From contig JADANN010000302.1 in the NCBI GenBank assembly GCA_018806985.1, forward strand, positions 2,364,001 to 2,428,000: a DNA stretch of 64,000 nt, given 5' to 3'. This DNA comes from Angiostrongylus vasorum (Eukaryota > Nematoda > Chromadorea > Rhabditida > Metastrongylidae). The position numbers were made by a program, and so were the translations under genes. Below are positions 11,488-22,280 of the stretch, one piece after another. Below the pieces are notes generated by a model that was not told the DNA's origin, searched no databases, and saw only the letters and a program-made list of their open reading frames with translations. How positions within the stretch are numbered: the stretch's first letter is position 1; every line of letters begins with the position of its first letter.

Positions 11488-12204
11488 TAAGTCAGCTGTT
11501 ACAAAAAAACGCAAAAACATCAAAGATAAGCCCGAAAAATAAAAACATATTAAGGAAAACACCAAAGATCATCGAAATTGAATGAGCACATAGTCACGAA
11601 AGCAACTCTGTGGATTGTAAACCACAACAACATGAATATAAGTCAAAACATTAACAGGAACACGAGGAAGTAACATCAACGTTTCTATGAGAACGAAATT
11701 TCAATGCGAAAGATAAAGAACAACTCCGTTTATTCGACCCATGTTTAATAGTTATGGCGAGATAACTAATCACCACCTACAAAGCCATTTGAAGAACGAT
11801 GGCAGCCAAAGTAGTCAAGGGTTCATAAAGTAAACAAAGTATGATCTGTGTTCAAGATACAGCTATTTGTAAAAGCAACATGCGAACTAGGGTCGTGATA
11901 GAGCCTCAAGACCATAGGTTTGAGTCGTTTCTACAAATAGCTGCATTTTCGTGACGCTACAAATCCCGTACCCGTAAACTGCATAAATAAAGTGTATAAC
12001 GCGCTACTAAATAAATACACGCTTACATGGTGCTTTAGGGACATCCTGAGACGTATCCCGTAGTGCTGTGGCTTACGAATACGTTCCCTGACTTCACATA
12101 CAAACATAACAACAAAGAACAATATTTTCCACTTCGGTAAAGTAGACTACGATTTAAGCAAACGATGACTTAATCGACTAGCTGAGCAGTAAGTAGTGGC
12201 AACG

Positions 12205-12418
12205 TCAATTCTTCTGATTAGTGTTTTTCATAGAGTTTGTGGAATCATTCGGTCGAACGATATACGCGAAACATCGCTGAACAATTTTTGCCAAAATATC
12301 AGCTGTCCCACACACGTTATAGTTCACCATATTCTTCGGATCAGCCACACTATGCACTTCCACTTGATGGTCCTCTTGCGCTTTCTGGTTTTCTGATACG
12401 AATTTGCACACTTTGCAC
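12205..12418 (-). CDS. Zinc-finger gene, last exon (finger 4 and C-terminus)
   Basis: The acceptor is TGAAATTTAG. The leading G completes AGG (Arg) with the AG left by the upstream exon. The exon begins CKVCKFVSENQKAQEDH and completes finger 4 with VEVH, then runs about 48 residues without a recognised domain to a stop at 12205-12207. The split inside the YRCKVC finger start supports the junction strongly. Confidence 0.75.
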
Positions 12419-15400
12419 CTAAATTTCACATGTATGGATCAGGAAGAGCATTCTTTCAGTTGTCAAATGACGAAGCACAGAGAATATGATCGCACGTGGT
12501 CATATGTTCACATATCACAACAAAGCTAACCTGTGTCCCTATCCCTCCCCAATATAAATTCCTTCCCAATTATAACAAAATTTGAAGAAAAACACTGCAC
12601 TGAACTGAAGCAACTGAATCGTCCACGCATTCAACGATACAGATCAACTCCTTATTTTGTAATAGATAATCAGCTTTGAGGAATGTATCAAAGATGAAGC
12701 CTTTTGACAGCGTTCTAATGGAACATCAGAACTGTGCTTTTAAAAACAAAGACGAAACACGGGACGCGTATAGCTCAATGCTTAGATACGGGCTGCAGTA
12801 CAAGCAGTCGTTGGTTCCTCCACATCCCTGGTATCAAAAAATTCGCACCAGGTTTATCTGTAAAGGGCTTCATCTGGTCCGGTAAAAGCCAGCGACTTCT
12901 TCTAGTGAACAAACTGGGACGCTCTATCACAGCTAGTCCGTGGTACTGCGAGAAATAAATTCGACCAACATTCACGACTTTCATGAAAGCAATATCTTCA
13001 AGTAGCAGTCCAGACACTGCCATGGATAGATGTGCAAGATAACAAACAGATTGCGCTGGATCCATACGATATGTGAAGATTGGTCATATAAAAAATATGA
13101 CACATCAATCGGTACCTGTACATTGGATGTTGGTGTGCATGCTTCGTCATGGTCGCTTTTGTTGCTTTTACAACCGTATCGCAAACGTCGCACTTTAGTT
13201 CTGTGATCTGATTATCTTCCAAATGCCTAAAATAACGATTATCACGGTTGTGACGTTACTAATACCCATCGCAATTCTTAACAAGTGATTCGTAAACCAT
13301 CAACGATTGTCTAAGACACTTGGGGTTTTTTTTTATTCATCACTAAACTATGAATGAATAAAAAAAAACGTTGTTAAGAAGTTCCACCAACTTGATTATA
13401 ATGTCGAATCCTCGCGCGACATCCTTTTTGGATCGGGGAAATGTTCGTGGGAAGCACTCTTGAATTACAGCGCATAGCTTGATTATATCCCGACGGTCTT
13501 CGAACAGTTCCATCTTAAATTACATTCGCATAGTGACTAGAACAATTCGCGCACACCAGTTCTGTCGCCACTACTGCATTAAATTCCATCTATGTAGAAA
13601 AACCATTCACAAAAAAAGACTCGAATAAAAAGATATATACTTAATTGTTCACATACATTGTTTGGATGGTTAACTCTCATATGTTCGTATATCCGATATT
13701 TATCGACTTCATTCACTCCGCACAACTTGCACCAAAATCCACCGGCATCCGCATGATGGTTCACATGCGTGTGGATTGAGTTATCGTTGCTTAGTATTTG
13801 GCAATCGCAAAGCGCACAACTCAGCAACGGACCGGGTTCTCTGGAAAGCGAATGCTAAAGATGCTTCAATAAGTCAACACTTATACGGTGCAATATAACC
13901 GTGCAATAATGTTTTTTTAAAGCATTATCTCTCGACTTCCCTGACCAAGCTCTTGAAAAATGACGGGAACAGAGAGTTAATAAAAGGATAACTTAAGTAA
14001 AACATAAAAGAGTTTCTGTTTTTTTGTAATGCTGTTCGCCTTTCTGACTGAAAACACAAATACAACCACTCTATAACAATCACATCTCAACATGTACACT
14101 ATCACATCAAATTCAGAGCCGTCAGGGCATCAGTAAACTCTCCCGAGAAACGCTTATTATAAATAATTAAGTGTACGGGATACGTTTTGAAGGAACACGT
14201 TAGGAAAGACATTTGTGTTAAATAAGCTGTTGATTCCAAACCAAAAGAAATGCAAGCAATGGCAAGATTGGCAGTAAAAACAAAATGCATGGAAATCAAT
14301 GCATACGATGCACTCTGACCTCTCACTGCGCCAAACGCCTTTCTCAGCTCTTTAGCCAATAGTAATTTTCTTATTCTGCTAATAAGAAGCACTGGTTCTA
14401 TTGGGTTTACGGAACCGGTTTTTCATCTCTTTTTTTGTAGGAGCTAGTATTTCGTATGCTAACGTAATTGAACATGAGAGATTTTGTCAACAGCATCCTC
14501 TGATTTACCGGTTCTCTTTGTGGCTACCGCGGTCGCGTAAAAAAAAATTTCACTATACAAATCTTGTTCAGCTTTCTACCGATTGCCCATTATTTTTTTG
14601 ACAGTAGGGTATTGTGTGAAGTACAAACACAATGATGCTGAAATATCTTCAAAACTTAGATACCAGGCCGGATCCCAACTTGCTATTACCCTTTCCGGGG
14701 GATCAGGTGTGAAAGGGCAATCGTGAGTTCGAATCAGACCTAAGATATAGATTTTGCAACTCAGCAACACTGTAGTTGTATTTCACAAATTTTGTTTTCA
14801 CGTTTCTCAAAATTCGACATTTCAAGGGATCAAGAACTAAAATAATACTACAAACAATTTCTTCCACCTATCTAGCGATACCTCCCAACGGTTTACCGCC
14901 TCATCATGGCTGGGAGGTGTTCCTGGGTGTCGGACTGCAATGTGCAGCCGGGGATTCACCTCCTGGCAGGGTCTCCTAAGCTGAAAAGGAGTCCGGTGCT
15001 TCCATTAGGAAGCCTAGCTAAAAGTAAACCAATACCAGGATACACCACCGTCCTGGTACCAAAGTCGCATGGTGGTAAATCTCCCTCTGATCCACAAGGG
15101 CTGCGACTGCCTGTGGTGGTTAAGACCTGGAGCACACTTTGGCCAGGCTGACCTCGGGATTCCAGGGTAACACAATGGCTAAACCAGCAAAACCGCGAGA
15201 CAAGGAGAGTATTCTAGGGCCTGCACAACCAGTGCGGACGGGCCGTCTAAGTGTCTAAGTAAGTAAGTAAGTAAGTATCTAGCGATATGGTAAAGGCTCT
15301 TTTATCAGTCTGTCAAGTACTCAACGCCCCACGTTCTTCAATTATCGAAAAGCGGTGACCCACTATTAAAAAAAAAAAACCTACCTCTGTCGAGCACTCT

Positions 15401-18400
15401 TTACTTTTCTGTAAAATTCGATGTATGCCCGACGACGATCACGACCTTCGGGGCGATTGTCCACGGATTCGATATCGATGAATAGTTCAGGTTCTTCTTC
15501 TTCTTTAGAATTTGATAACGTATCCACTGAAGTGCTAGATGAGCATCTCGGTTCTACTGGTGTTTCTGTAAAAGACGGCTACAGATTACTAGAAATATAA
15601 GTCAGGAATATAGATGATCATCATGTAGAGAGTTCTGTATCTTTCTCAATAGCATTTGATTCATCCGTTATAAAATTTAGACCAAACACGTTCATTTCAC
15701 ACCTAGTTACTTGACACCAGAAACCAATTACTAAATCCGAAGAAGCTTCCAAACACGTATTCCAGTGCTAAGTGAATAAAAAGAAAATTAGCTCGATCAA
15801 ACTGAAGAAAAAATATTTGTTTCGCTTAACATATCATGAATTGTTGAGTGTCAAGTTTCCCATCTCTTTTTTCATCCTAAAATGATCGCTACATTATTCA
15901 TCTACAACCTTTTTAGAATATAGCGTGTCCGAACAAGAACACATCGACTCAGCAGTTTGGTTTTGTTGTCATCTTTTTTTAGTTACTTTTCATTCTCCGG
16001 AACCAATATTTTCTACACATCAAATTCGCAAGTGATCAGATAAGCAAAAGTTGTATGAGAACTTACCAGTTGCAGGTGACACTGCAGATGTTCTAAATGC
16101 TGTAAAGGCAGCTGGCATCAAGGCAATATTAGGCTGTGGCAAATCGTTGTTTACAACACAACTTGGTTTATCGTCAGCCCGCGATTGCAGCACACTTAGT
16201 TGTCGTTCTTCATTAACAACCGGAAGCATAAGGCGAGGACGCTTCGGGATCGGAGCTGCTATACCACTTACATTCATGGTAGGAATGTAAGACGATGTAG
16301 TCGTATCTGGTCTTGGTCCTAAAAGGGAAAAAATGGAGCCGTCATCAATCTTTGATGTGCTTGATGATAATGGCTGTGCAGCGACTGCGATTCCCGAGAA
16401 AGGAGAAATTGGCACAGTGCCTAAAACAAGAATTATTATAGACATATATGACTCTCATCCTCCCGCTTCCAATGGCTATTTCCGCAGAAAAAGAAAACCA
16501 GCACCAATCATTTGCACTGCAAGCTGATTCATAACTAAATATTTTTTGAGATCAGTTTTTTAATAGAAAGACGTCCACTTCCGTGCGGAACATTAATATG
16601 TAACGAAACCACTGATACTTTTCGGATCCCCGTTCAAAAATTGCCACTTTAAAGAGAAAACTGGTCAACATACACTCTACGACCAAAGTAAATACAACAA
16701 CCTAATGTTGTCTCAGCACTATGGGAGATACATAACCTACTACGTTATCTTCAAGCTAAATTTCTTGCACTTACTTGTTCGGATATTTTCCAGGTATTGC
16801 AATGCTAACTGATGGTAGTATTGTTGTTGCAACCAATGATTGTGCAACAGAGAAGACGGATTTAGGGCCAATGCCTGTAAGTCGGATGGAATAAGTAGAG
16901 AGCACATATAGCTTCACGAAAAAAAGATCTTATATCTCCAAATTATAATCCTGAATGTCGGCAAAAAATGAACACTTCTATTTCTATGGCGTAACAGTTA
17001 GGCCTGCTGCGTTATAACCAGTCTAATATTCCCGTTTAAGATTGCCTCAGAATCGTCGTAAACGGAACATTCATATCTGCACTGCTTAGTCAGTTTCGCT
17101 TGTTGCATTTTGATCATCTGGCAAAGCCGACGTTCAAGGCGCCAACTACTTCTGTTTAACGAACGTGTACAACAGTGTTTCTAGTTATCCACTAGCACCT
17201 AATTAGGTACTAGGTAGAACTCTATTTCTCCCCAAAAAATTTTTTTTATTTTTTATGACTCGTCACCACATCTACTGTGAGGATCCCAGCACTTCTTGAA
17301 TTCGATTCGTTTTCCTCGCATTCGTCGTCCACTAAGGTCTTCAAACATTTCACGTGTTGTTTCGGCTGCTGTTTGAAGATTGCATCTTATTTACGAACGT
17401 CGTAGATTGCTGGTCGAAGGAGGCGATTTTCATTGTAATCTTGGAGTAACAGGCTAAAGGCGTTCCTACGTTGATTGGACGGAGCTCTGGGATGTCCAAC
17501 TAGAATTTTGCTTCCTAATGGACTGCATCACTAACCAAAGCGTAATCAGGAAGCGCTCCTTATTTCTGACAAATTTCCTTATGATTCATTGTTCTTGATA
17601 CGTAACATTAACTGTTTAGACTTCAATTCCCCGACATACAGTAAATTCATACAGGAAGAACAGAAGTTTTATGGATTGCAGGAAAAAAGATTTGCTAAGA
17701 GAATAGAACCAGTGAAACCGAGGTACGGCTAGCAAGCCAGGTAGTGTAGTCTTAACAAGCTCTTCACATTTCTCATCTCTTCTAATACAAGTTTAACTAT
17801 GTCAAGACAACGTAACCGCAAAAACAGGACTAGCCACTCTTTGCCATTTGAAGGCGACCTTCCCTTACTCAAATGATCCATGACTCAAGTTTAGATCCTT
17901 CTATTTCATTACTTTCCAACATTTCTTCACCTAAACACCCCAACACAAATCTAGTGAGAACTTTACACCGTCCTTAATATTTAGACGATCTTCCATATAT
18001 CCTCCTCTGTGTCTGTATCCCTCTCCTTCTCTTTCACGCTTAAACCTTTCTCATAACAACAACTTCGTCATCGACCAAATGAATACAGGCTTTTAAAATT
18101 AAATGTCCCACAAGTACGTATTATGTAATCTGCACAACTCTTAGGCTGCACTCAACAATACTGACATGCGACCAGCACTGTGTGCATTAGTAATGTATGT
18201 AAGCCTCTAATAGTTGCACTACGTAATGAACACGGAAGTAAATGAGCGAAAAACTAGTTTTTTTTCTGTTTTCCTTCAAAGCACACAGTTTCAGTTTCCC
18301 AAGAACTTAAATAGGTCACGATAAGTGCTCACCTTGAAGTTGATCCTATACGGAAAATACATAAGAATTCTTACGACCTTGCTGATTTTCCAAAAGGAAT

Positions 18401-18608
18401 TACAATATCTCTGGTCTTAACAGCATACAAATTAATGACTATAACGTAATGGTTTTTGAAAAAAAAAAAGAAAGAAAAAACCGCGTCACCTGTTGTGCAA
18501 TGGAGTCCGTGGTGTTCGAGATGAACGGAGAGGTCGGTACAGCGGCAGCAGCGGCTGCCAAAAGCTGGATGTAACTCTCATCCATTGTTACTTTTAAGCT
18601 ATTTGCAT
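12205..18608 (-). CDS. C2H2 zinc-finger protein, seven exons
   Basis: Coding exons in transcript order: 18585-18490 (from ATG; exon start 18608), 16874-16775, 16420-16067, 15565-15385, 13840-13657, 13207-13116 and 12418-12205. Coding length is 1221 nt, a multiple of three, giving 406 residues with no internal stop. The N-terminal half is Ala-, Gln-, Ser- and Pro-rich (QLLAAAAAAVPTSP, HNHWLQQQYYHQLALQYL), then a Pro/Ser-rich middle, an acidic patch with EEEEPE and a basic RDRRRAYIEFYRK segment. The C-terminal 160 or so residues hold four C2H2 fingers: C-x2-C-x13-H-x3-H, C-x2-C-x12-H-x4-H, C-x2-C-x13-H-x3-H and C-x2-C-x12-H-x4-H. Such paired fingers usually bind DNA or mediate dimerisation in nuclear regulators. 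I cannot assign an orthologue. The start may lie further upstream, because the reading frame stays open to the acceptor at 18609. Confidence 0.75.
12419..13115 (-). other. Intron of zinc-finger gene
   Basis: It starts GTACCG and ends TTTAG. It contains a 96-codon minus-strand open frame (12775-13065) with no recognised motif; part near 12800-12850 faintly resembles family A (TCCCTGGTATCAAAAA). It is treated as intron because the exons on either side join in phase within a zinc finger. Confidence 0.5.
13116..13207 (-). CDS. Zinc-finger gene, exon with finger 3
   Basis: It encodes ITELKCDVCDTVVKATKATM then TKHAHQHPMY and ends TACAG|GTACCG. The upstream exon ends in phase 0, and an AATCAG acceptor at 13208-13213 would keep frame and leave an 8-residue inter-finger linker. 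A better-looking acceptor, TTATTTTAG at 13227, would start the exon at 13226 but is one base out of phase with the upstream donor. Either the weaker acceptor is used or a small exon was missed. Confidence 0.65.
13657..13840 (-). CDS. Zinc-finger gene, exon with fingers 1 and 2
   Basis: The acceptor is TTCGCTTTCCAG and the donor AACAAT|GTATGTG. One base plus 61 codons. Finger 1 is CALCDCQILSNDNSIHTH with H at +18 and +22. Finger 2 is FWCKLCGVNEVDKYRIYEHM followed by RVNH. The two are joined by a short linker (ADAGGFW). Confidence 0.8.
14605..14795. repeat. Foldback element related to family C
   Basis: The left arm (GTGAAGTACAAACACAATGA) and the right arm read backwards (GTGAAATACAACTACAGTGT) are similar inverted copies. 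Between them lie family C-like blocks, including ACCCTTTCCGGGGGAT. It sits in an intron of the zinc-finger gene. Confidence 0.5.
14882..15284 (+). repeat. Family A retroposon, full length with (TAAG)n tail
   Basis: It starts CCAACGGTTTACCGCCTCAT and ends GTGTCTAAG followed by repeated TAAG units, a tail typical of LINE-mobilised elements. It carries an 81-codon open frame (14906-15151, MAGRCSWVSDCN...) also open in the copy at 35726. It sits in an intron of the zinc-finger gene, antisense to it. Confidence 0.8.
15385..15565 (-). CDS. Zinc-finger gene, exon 4
   Basis: The acceptor is GTCTTTTACAG and the donor ACAGAG|GTAGGT. Two bases complete Glu with the G of the previous exon, then 59 codons and AG. 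It includes a Ser-rich patch, KEEEEPELFIDIESVD (acidic) and RDRRRAYIEFYRKVKSARQ (basic, possibly a nuclear localisation signal). The other frames contain stops. Confidence 0.8.
15566..16066 (-). other. Intron of zinc-finger gene
   Basis: AT-rich, bounded by GTAAGT and TTTTACAG. No repeat or RNA recognised. Confidence 0.6.
16067..16420 (-). CDS. Zinc-finger gene, exon 3 (Ser/Pro-rich)
   Basis: The acceptor is ATTCTTGTTTTAG and the donor CAACTG|GTAAGT. 2 + 117 codons + 1 base. The frame begins Ser-TVPISPFSGIAVAAQ and contains PIPKRPRLMLP, a short basic run. An internal TTTTTTCCCTTTTAG around 16317-16331 looks like an acceptor, but no upstream donor was found and the frame reads through it, so the exon is called whole. 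Confidence 0.7.
16775..16874 (-). CDS. Zinc-finger gene, exon 2 (Gln/Leu-rich)
   Basis: The acceptor is CCGACTTACAG and the donor CGAACAA|GTAAGTG. 33 codons + A. It encodes ALALNPSSLLHNHWLQQQ and YYHQLALQYLENIRT, probably helical. Phases match both neighbours. Confidence 0.7.
16875..18489 (-). other. Intron of zinc-finger gene
   Basis: A 1.6-kb intron holding a family E fragment (17230-17520). Outside that it is pyrimidine-rich on the plus strand (17870-18060) with no recognised feature. Confidence 0.5.
17230..17520 (-). mobile_element. Family E decayed coding repeat
   Basis: On the minus strand it encodes, in one open frame, TREMFEDLSGRRMRGKRIE then FKKCWDPHS. The same peptide with frameshifts occurs at 28330-28690 (+), and its end at 61425-61565 (-). 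Three loci with the same coding signal mark a dispersed element. The element class was not recognised. Confidence 0.5.
18490..18608 (-). CDS. Zinc-finger gene, exon with candidate start codon
   Basis: ATG at 18585-18583 begins MDESYIQLLAAAAAAVPTSP and the exon ends CAACAG|GTGACG in phase 0. The acceptor TTGATTTCAG lies 23 bases upstream of ATG, a spacing common for spliced-leader or 5' UTR acceptors in nematodes. Those 23 bases are also in frame and stop-free (ANSLKVT), so this could equally be an internal exon joined to 22281-22454. Confidence 0.65.
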
Positions 18609-18776
18609 CTGAAATCAATCTCAGCTACGTTCTAACAACTTTTACGAACCACGTGTTTTTTGAAGAGCACTAAGAAAACACAAAACACTTTTTTAGCGAA
18701 AAGCGAACTATATATACTTTAGTAATATACTCTGGAGAAAAATTAAAGCATCTAACACGATATAAGATATAAAATC

Positions 18777-19054
18777 TCTAAAGCTCTCGGCGTTGATCAA
18801 TCCCTGAGGGATGTGCCATGCATTCGACTTCATTAAGTATCGTTGGAGGTGATTGAGTGCATCTCTGTCCTATACGATGGCTCGCAGTGGTCTACCGATG
18901 TATCGAGCCAGTGCCGCTATCTTCCCAGACATTACCAACTCTGTTACCAATTTGCCGAACCCGGAGCGATGGAAAACTTGGTGACCCTGTGGCGCGCGGA
19001 TCAATCCCATGCGTGTTGCAGGGTACCTCCAACTAGTGCGCTACACGCGCCTTG
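18777..19054 (-). repeat. SINE-B (tRNA-derived), full length
   Basis: It reads right to left: a degraded tRNA-like head at 19000-19054, then the body (CCAATTTGCCGAAC on the plus strand) and the conserved tail AAAGCTCTCGGCGTTGATCA. The alternating open frames across the family are not genes. Confidence 0.75.
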
Positions 19055-21000
19055 AGAAATAATATATACAGCATAGATATGAGCAATAACGAAATGTACA
19101 ACGGTAGTCATAAAAATAATGACTGTAAGTGAATAGGAATGTTCGGAAATCGTTCGTTTATAAGCAAACGGAATTAAAACTTGGGAAGAAGTAATATAGA
19201 AATTCAATATAATGATGAATAATTACAGTAATCACCAAATATCTAGCTATAAGTCAAAAAACACACATCGTAGATAAAATAAATATGAGTTTTTCACGAA
19301 GATAAATCTATTGATGAAGAGGAAATAATGTTATGGAATACGATGAAATAGGGATGAGCATATTGAAGTAGAGTTTCTAATCCAATTATGAATGGTCTGA
19401 ATGGATGAATGAGTGGATGAGTGAGCGATGATTTCGGCCGCTACATCATCTTCGTCTTCGATCGACCTCATCGTCTTCCAAGTAAATAAGTCAGTACATA
19501 TGAATGAATGATGATGAATGGATGATATATGGATGCATTATGAGACTGACAACCATTCTAAATCATCATGTCACTAAGTTTTCGATTTATATAGGCCTAA
19601 ACGAGGTCAGAGACGACACATAACAAACAGGCGCAGCAGTGATGAAATACGCCGGACGTCACCGAGATCGCAGATATCGAGCACGAAAATAATGTGCGCC
19701 GCGATGAGTGCACAGAGATGACCTTTAGAACGTGTCATTTCGTCGTACTTGATGCATTCGTCGTCTTGTCGTTGGCAAGCGCACGATGAATGAGTGCAGT
19801 GCAGTCGGTTAGCTCCAGTCGCTGGTCACCCTCGTAGGGCTACGGTAGCCCCAGACACGTGCCCAAGTCGCTTAGCGCACTACTAACTGTGCTGTGAACT
19901 ATGTCAAGATCACATCATCGATCTTTTGAGTTATGTCAAGATCACAACACGACTGCTGAAGAGCTAAATGAACATCACACCAAATCCATCAACATTACGC
20001 CTGGAGAGAAGCACCAGTAAGATGTAATGCTGAAGAGGGTATAGTGGTGATGAAGAACATGAAGCATAAAAAAAGCATGGAGCGTTCGACGTCGATCAGT
20101 TTGTGATCGATGCATTTGAGTTTATCGAGCAATGTCAGAAGTCACTGAATGTAAATGATCTGCATTAAGCGTAAACAAGTAGCCATCCACCTGTAGAGAA
20201 TCGCAATCTCGACTGTGACGTTATAAATATCATATGTGTGGTAGTGTCGCTGAGATTAGTAACGCGCTAACGCTGATAGCTGCATAATTGAGAATATGCG
20301 TATCAATTGTTCTCCCTTTAGTTCTTCAGTATTCAACGTACACAACTGGACAAGTAGGGCTTTGTCTACTAAACGAAGTGAATATGTAATGAGCTATCTA
20401 ACAACTATAGTGGAGGTTAATGTCAAGTAAATAAATGTGAACAAAAAAATAGTGTATGTCAAAAGGGTTAAGTGGAAATTCCAAGAAAATCGTTATCAAT
20501 TGTTCTGTTCGCGTTTTTTTCCTCTCTGAGACACTACAATGCATCACATACTTGTCTTACATATTCCTTAGTCATGTCAGTTTCTTGCAGAAAACCAGCA
20601 CAAAAATTTCCCTGCATCTGTCTTCACTATCCCGGTATAACGTCAAAATTCCTATTGAAAACAGTAACTAAGAGCTATCAGTGTTTTCGACGTAGGTGTC
20701 TGCAGTGAGAATCGAACCCGCTATTACCATTTCCGGAGGCTAAGCTATTCACCACCACATCACGTGGATCCTTCGTTTCGTCTTTCTCTCAGCCGTGTTT
20801 TAACCTATATATCTACCCTAGAGATCTCATTATTTATAAATTACTACGACGTCACGTCTATGCTACTTATTTACGGAACTCTACATGTGAAGGATCTAGA
20901 GAGGAGGCCAGTAAAGATCACCTTCAGTAGTTCAGTCCCAGCTCTGTTTAAATATTCTAGGACCGATATTCTATTAACTTTGGCAATGTTCAATAAGTTA
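19055..21000. other. Intron or 5' flank of the zinc-finger gene
   Basis: 19375-19560 is a degenerate GATGAATG-type simple repeat. 19600-19880 is relatively GC-rich. ATGTCAAGATCACA occurs twice about 36 bases apart (near 19900 and 19936). A family C copy lies at 20680-20805. No exon could be supported. Confidence 0.4.
20680..20805 (-). repeat. Family C tRNA-like repeat, partial
   Basis: Reverse orientation. It contains GAATCGAACCCGC (complement of a box B-like element) and CACCACCACATCACGTGGAT (complement of the box A side), then TCGTTTCGTCTTTCTCTCAG as in other copies. Confidence 0.65.
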
Positions 21001-21055
21001 ATGTTTTATTCTTGAGCGGTCACGAGGTTATAAATAGCAAGTTTCATTAAACACT

Positions 21056-21092
21056 GGCCGACGTTTCATCGGTTTCCCCTTCTTCAGAGGCG
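21056..21092 (-). ncRNA. Hammerhead ribozyme-like motif, degenerate stem II
   Basis: The minus strand reads CTGAAGA, 13 bases, then GAAACGTC, the hammerhead core order CUGANGA - stem II - GAAA - cleavage triplet. The stem II bases pair poorly (GG/CC only) and stem I is weak, so activity is doubtful. It faces a related plus-strand motif at 21213. Confidence 0.35.
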
Positions 21093-21212
21093 TTTTGTTA
21101 TTCATGAGTCTTCCAGTTCTTGTTGGACATCAGCCACACAGATTCCCTCACTTATGTAAAAACTCTACGGCTCATCTTCAACAATAACTGGAAGACACAT
21201 AAAGCACAAAAC

Positions 21213-21250
21213 AGTTCTGAGGAAGGCGAACGTGCCGCAACGTCAGTAAG
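21213..21250 (+). ncRNA. Hammerhead-like motif, core mutated
   Basis: CTGAGGA, AGGCGAACGTGCC (a 3-bp GGC/GCC stem), then GCAACGTC. The conserved GAAA is GCAA, so it is probably inactive. With 21056-21092 it forms an inverted pair about 120 bases apart. Confidence 0.35.
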
Positions 21251-21582
21251 TATTTAATGATTGTAACAGTAACGTTATTGACAAATGCTCAAGAATAAAA
21301 CACTGAACTTCTGAATATCGACAAGCTAGTTGTGAGCATACCCTAGTTCATACGGCGAGCACCGAGGGGCAGGTACACTTCCGCAGGAAAAAAAAGACGA
21401 CAAATAAAGGACCTAGTACGAAAATGAAATACAATTTATGTTTCTCAAACAAAAAAGAAGTCCACTTGAGCAACGAAAAACCTTTGTAACGCAATGAGGA
21501 AGAAAGGAACATTCACTGATGGTCGCTTAGATAATCTGATGTTTAACAGATTATAGGTGACAGCATCATTTTGGCCTTAAAG

Positions 21583-21584
21583 TT

Positions 21585-21615
<31 letters not shown>

Positions 21616-21620
21616 GTATA
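21583..21620. repeat. (TA)n microsatellite
   Basis: Alternating TA of about 30 bases followed by TGTATATG, directly in front of a SINE-B copy. Confidence 0.9.
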
Positions 21621-21659
21621 AACAAAGGGCGAATGTTTCAGAAGTTGTTAAAAGCAATC

Positions 21660-21948
21660 TGCGTGGGCGCGTGTGGCGGTGGTTGGAGGCGCCACTACGA
21701 CACACACGTGGAATCGACCCCCCGCACCCATGGCCCACGAAGCTTTTCATCCCTTTGGGGTCGGCAAATTGGTACCAGACTTGTCTGGAAGGATAGCAGC
21801 ACTGGTTCGATATATCAGTAGGCCACAGCGAGTCATTGTAAAGCCAGATATGCATTCAATCACCTTCAAACGATGCTTGATGAAGTTGAATGCATGGAGC
21901 ATCCCTCAGGGATTGATCAACGCCGAGAGCTTTATCCTTTTTATGTAG
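21660..21948 (+). repeat. SINE-B (tRNA-derived), full length
   Basis: The head GCGCGTGTGGCGGTGGTTGG resembles a tRNA 5' half with a box A-like motif; CGTGGAATCGACC is the box B side. The body GGCAAATTGGTACCAGACTT and the tail CAACGCCGAGAGCTTTATCC match the other copies. Confidence 0.8.
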
Positions 21949-22280
21949 ATACAAGCGACGTGTGTCGTGATAAAAAAGAAAACAGTTGGAAAAATCGAAA
22001 ACGAATACGAGAGAAAGACCAATAATTCCATTTTTGGTTTGAAGCTGATTATTTCTATACAACTATTCTCTCATAATTGAATGTAAACAGGCATATAACC
22101 GGCACCAAATTACAAATGGACGCAATGCAGCTGAACACGAATGCGAAAGTAGACGTGTTTTGAATATACACAACTGGTTATTTGACATGTTAATGGCCCT
22201 ACATACGGTAAAACAGCCAGAATCTTCATTCGACTGTCATTTTGCCGCCTTTCGATAACAGTTTTACTTTCGATTCTTAC

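Larger units (their letters stand above)
10030..12204. other. Intergenic region between convergent genes
   Basis: It separates the stop of the plus-strand gene from the stop of the minus-strand zinc-finger gene. It holds a family C repeat (10935-11165) and an ATT microsatellite (11431-11487). A strong acceptor TTGTGTTGCAG at 10159-10169 could belong to an alternative 3' exon. No clear AATAAA site close to either stop was found. Confidence 0.4.

Noticed and set aside
12775..13065. 96-codon minus-strand frame as part of the zinc-finger protein
   Set aside because: It falls in an intron; splicing 13116 to 12418 restores a complete finger in phase.
14906..15151. 81-codon frame as a host gene
   Set aside because: It lies wholly inside a family A retroposon; it is kept only as an observation about the repeat.
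21577..21855. Protein-coding frames on both strands of the SINE-B copies
   Set aside because: The same frames recur in the other copies with stops and shifts; they are repeat shadows.
22063..22130. Possible terminal exon after 22281-22454 (short frame ending in TAG)
   Set aside because: Open and in phase with an acceptor at 22131, but only 22 codons, no poly(A) signal, and the alternative join to 18608 is longer and continues into a real gene.
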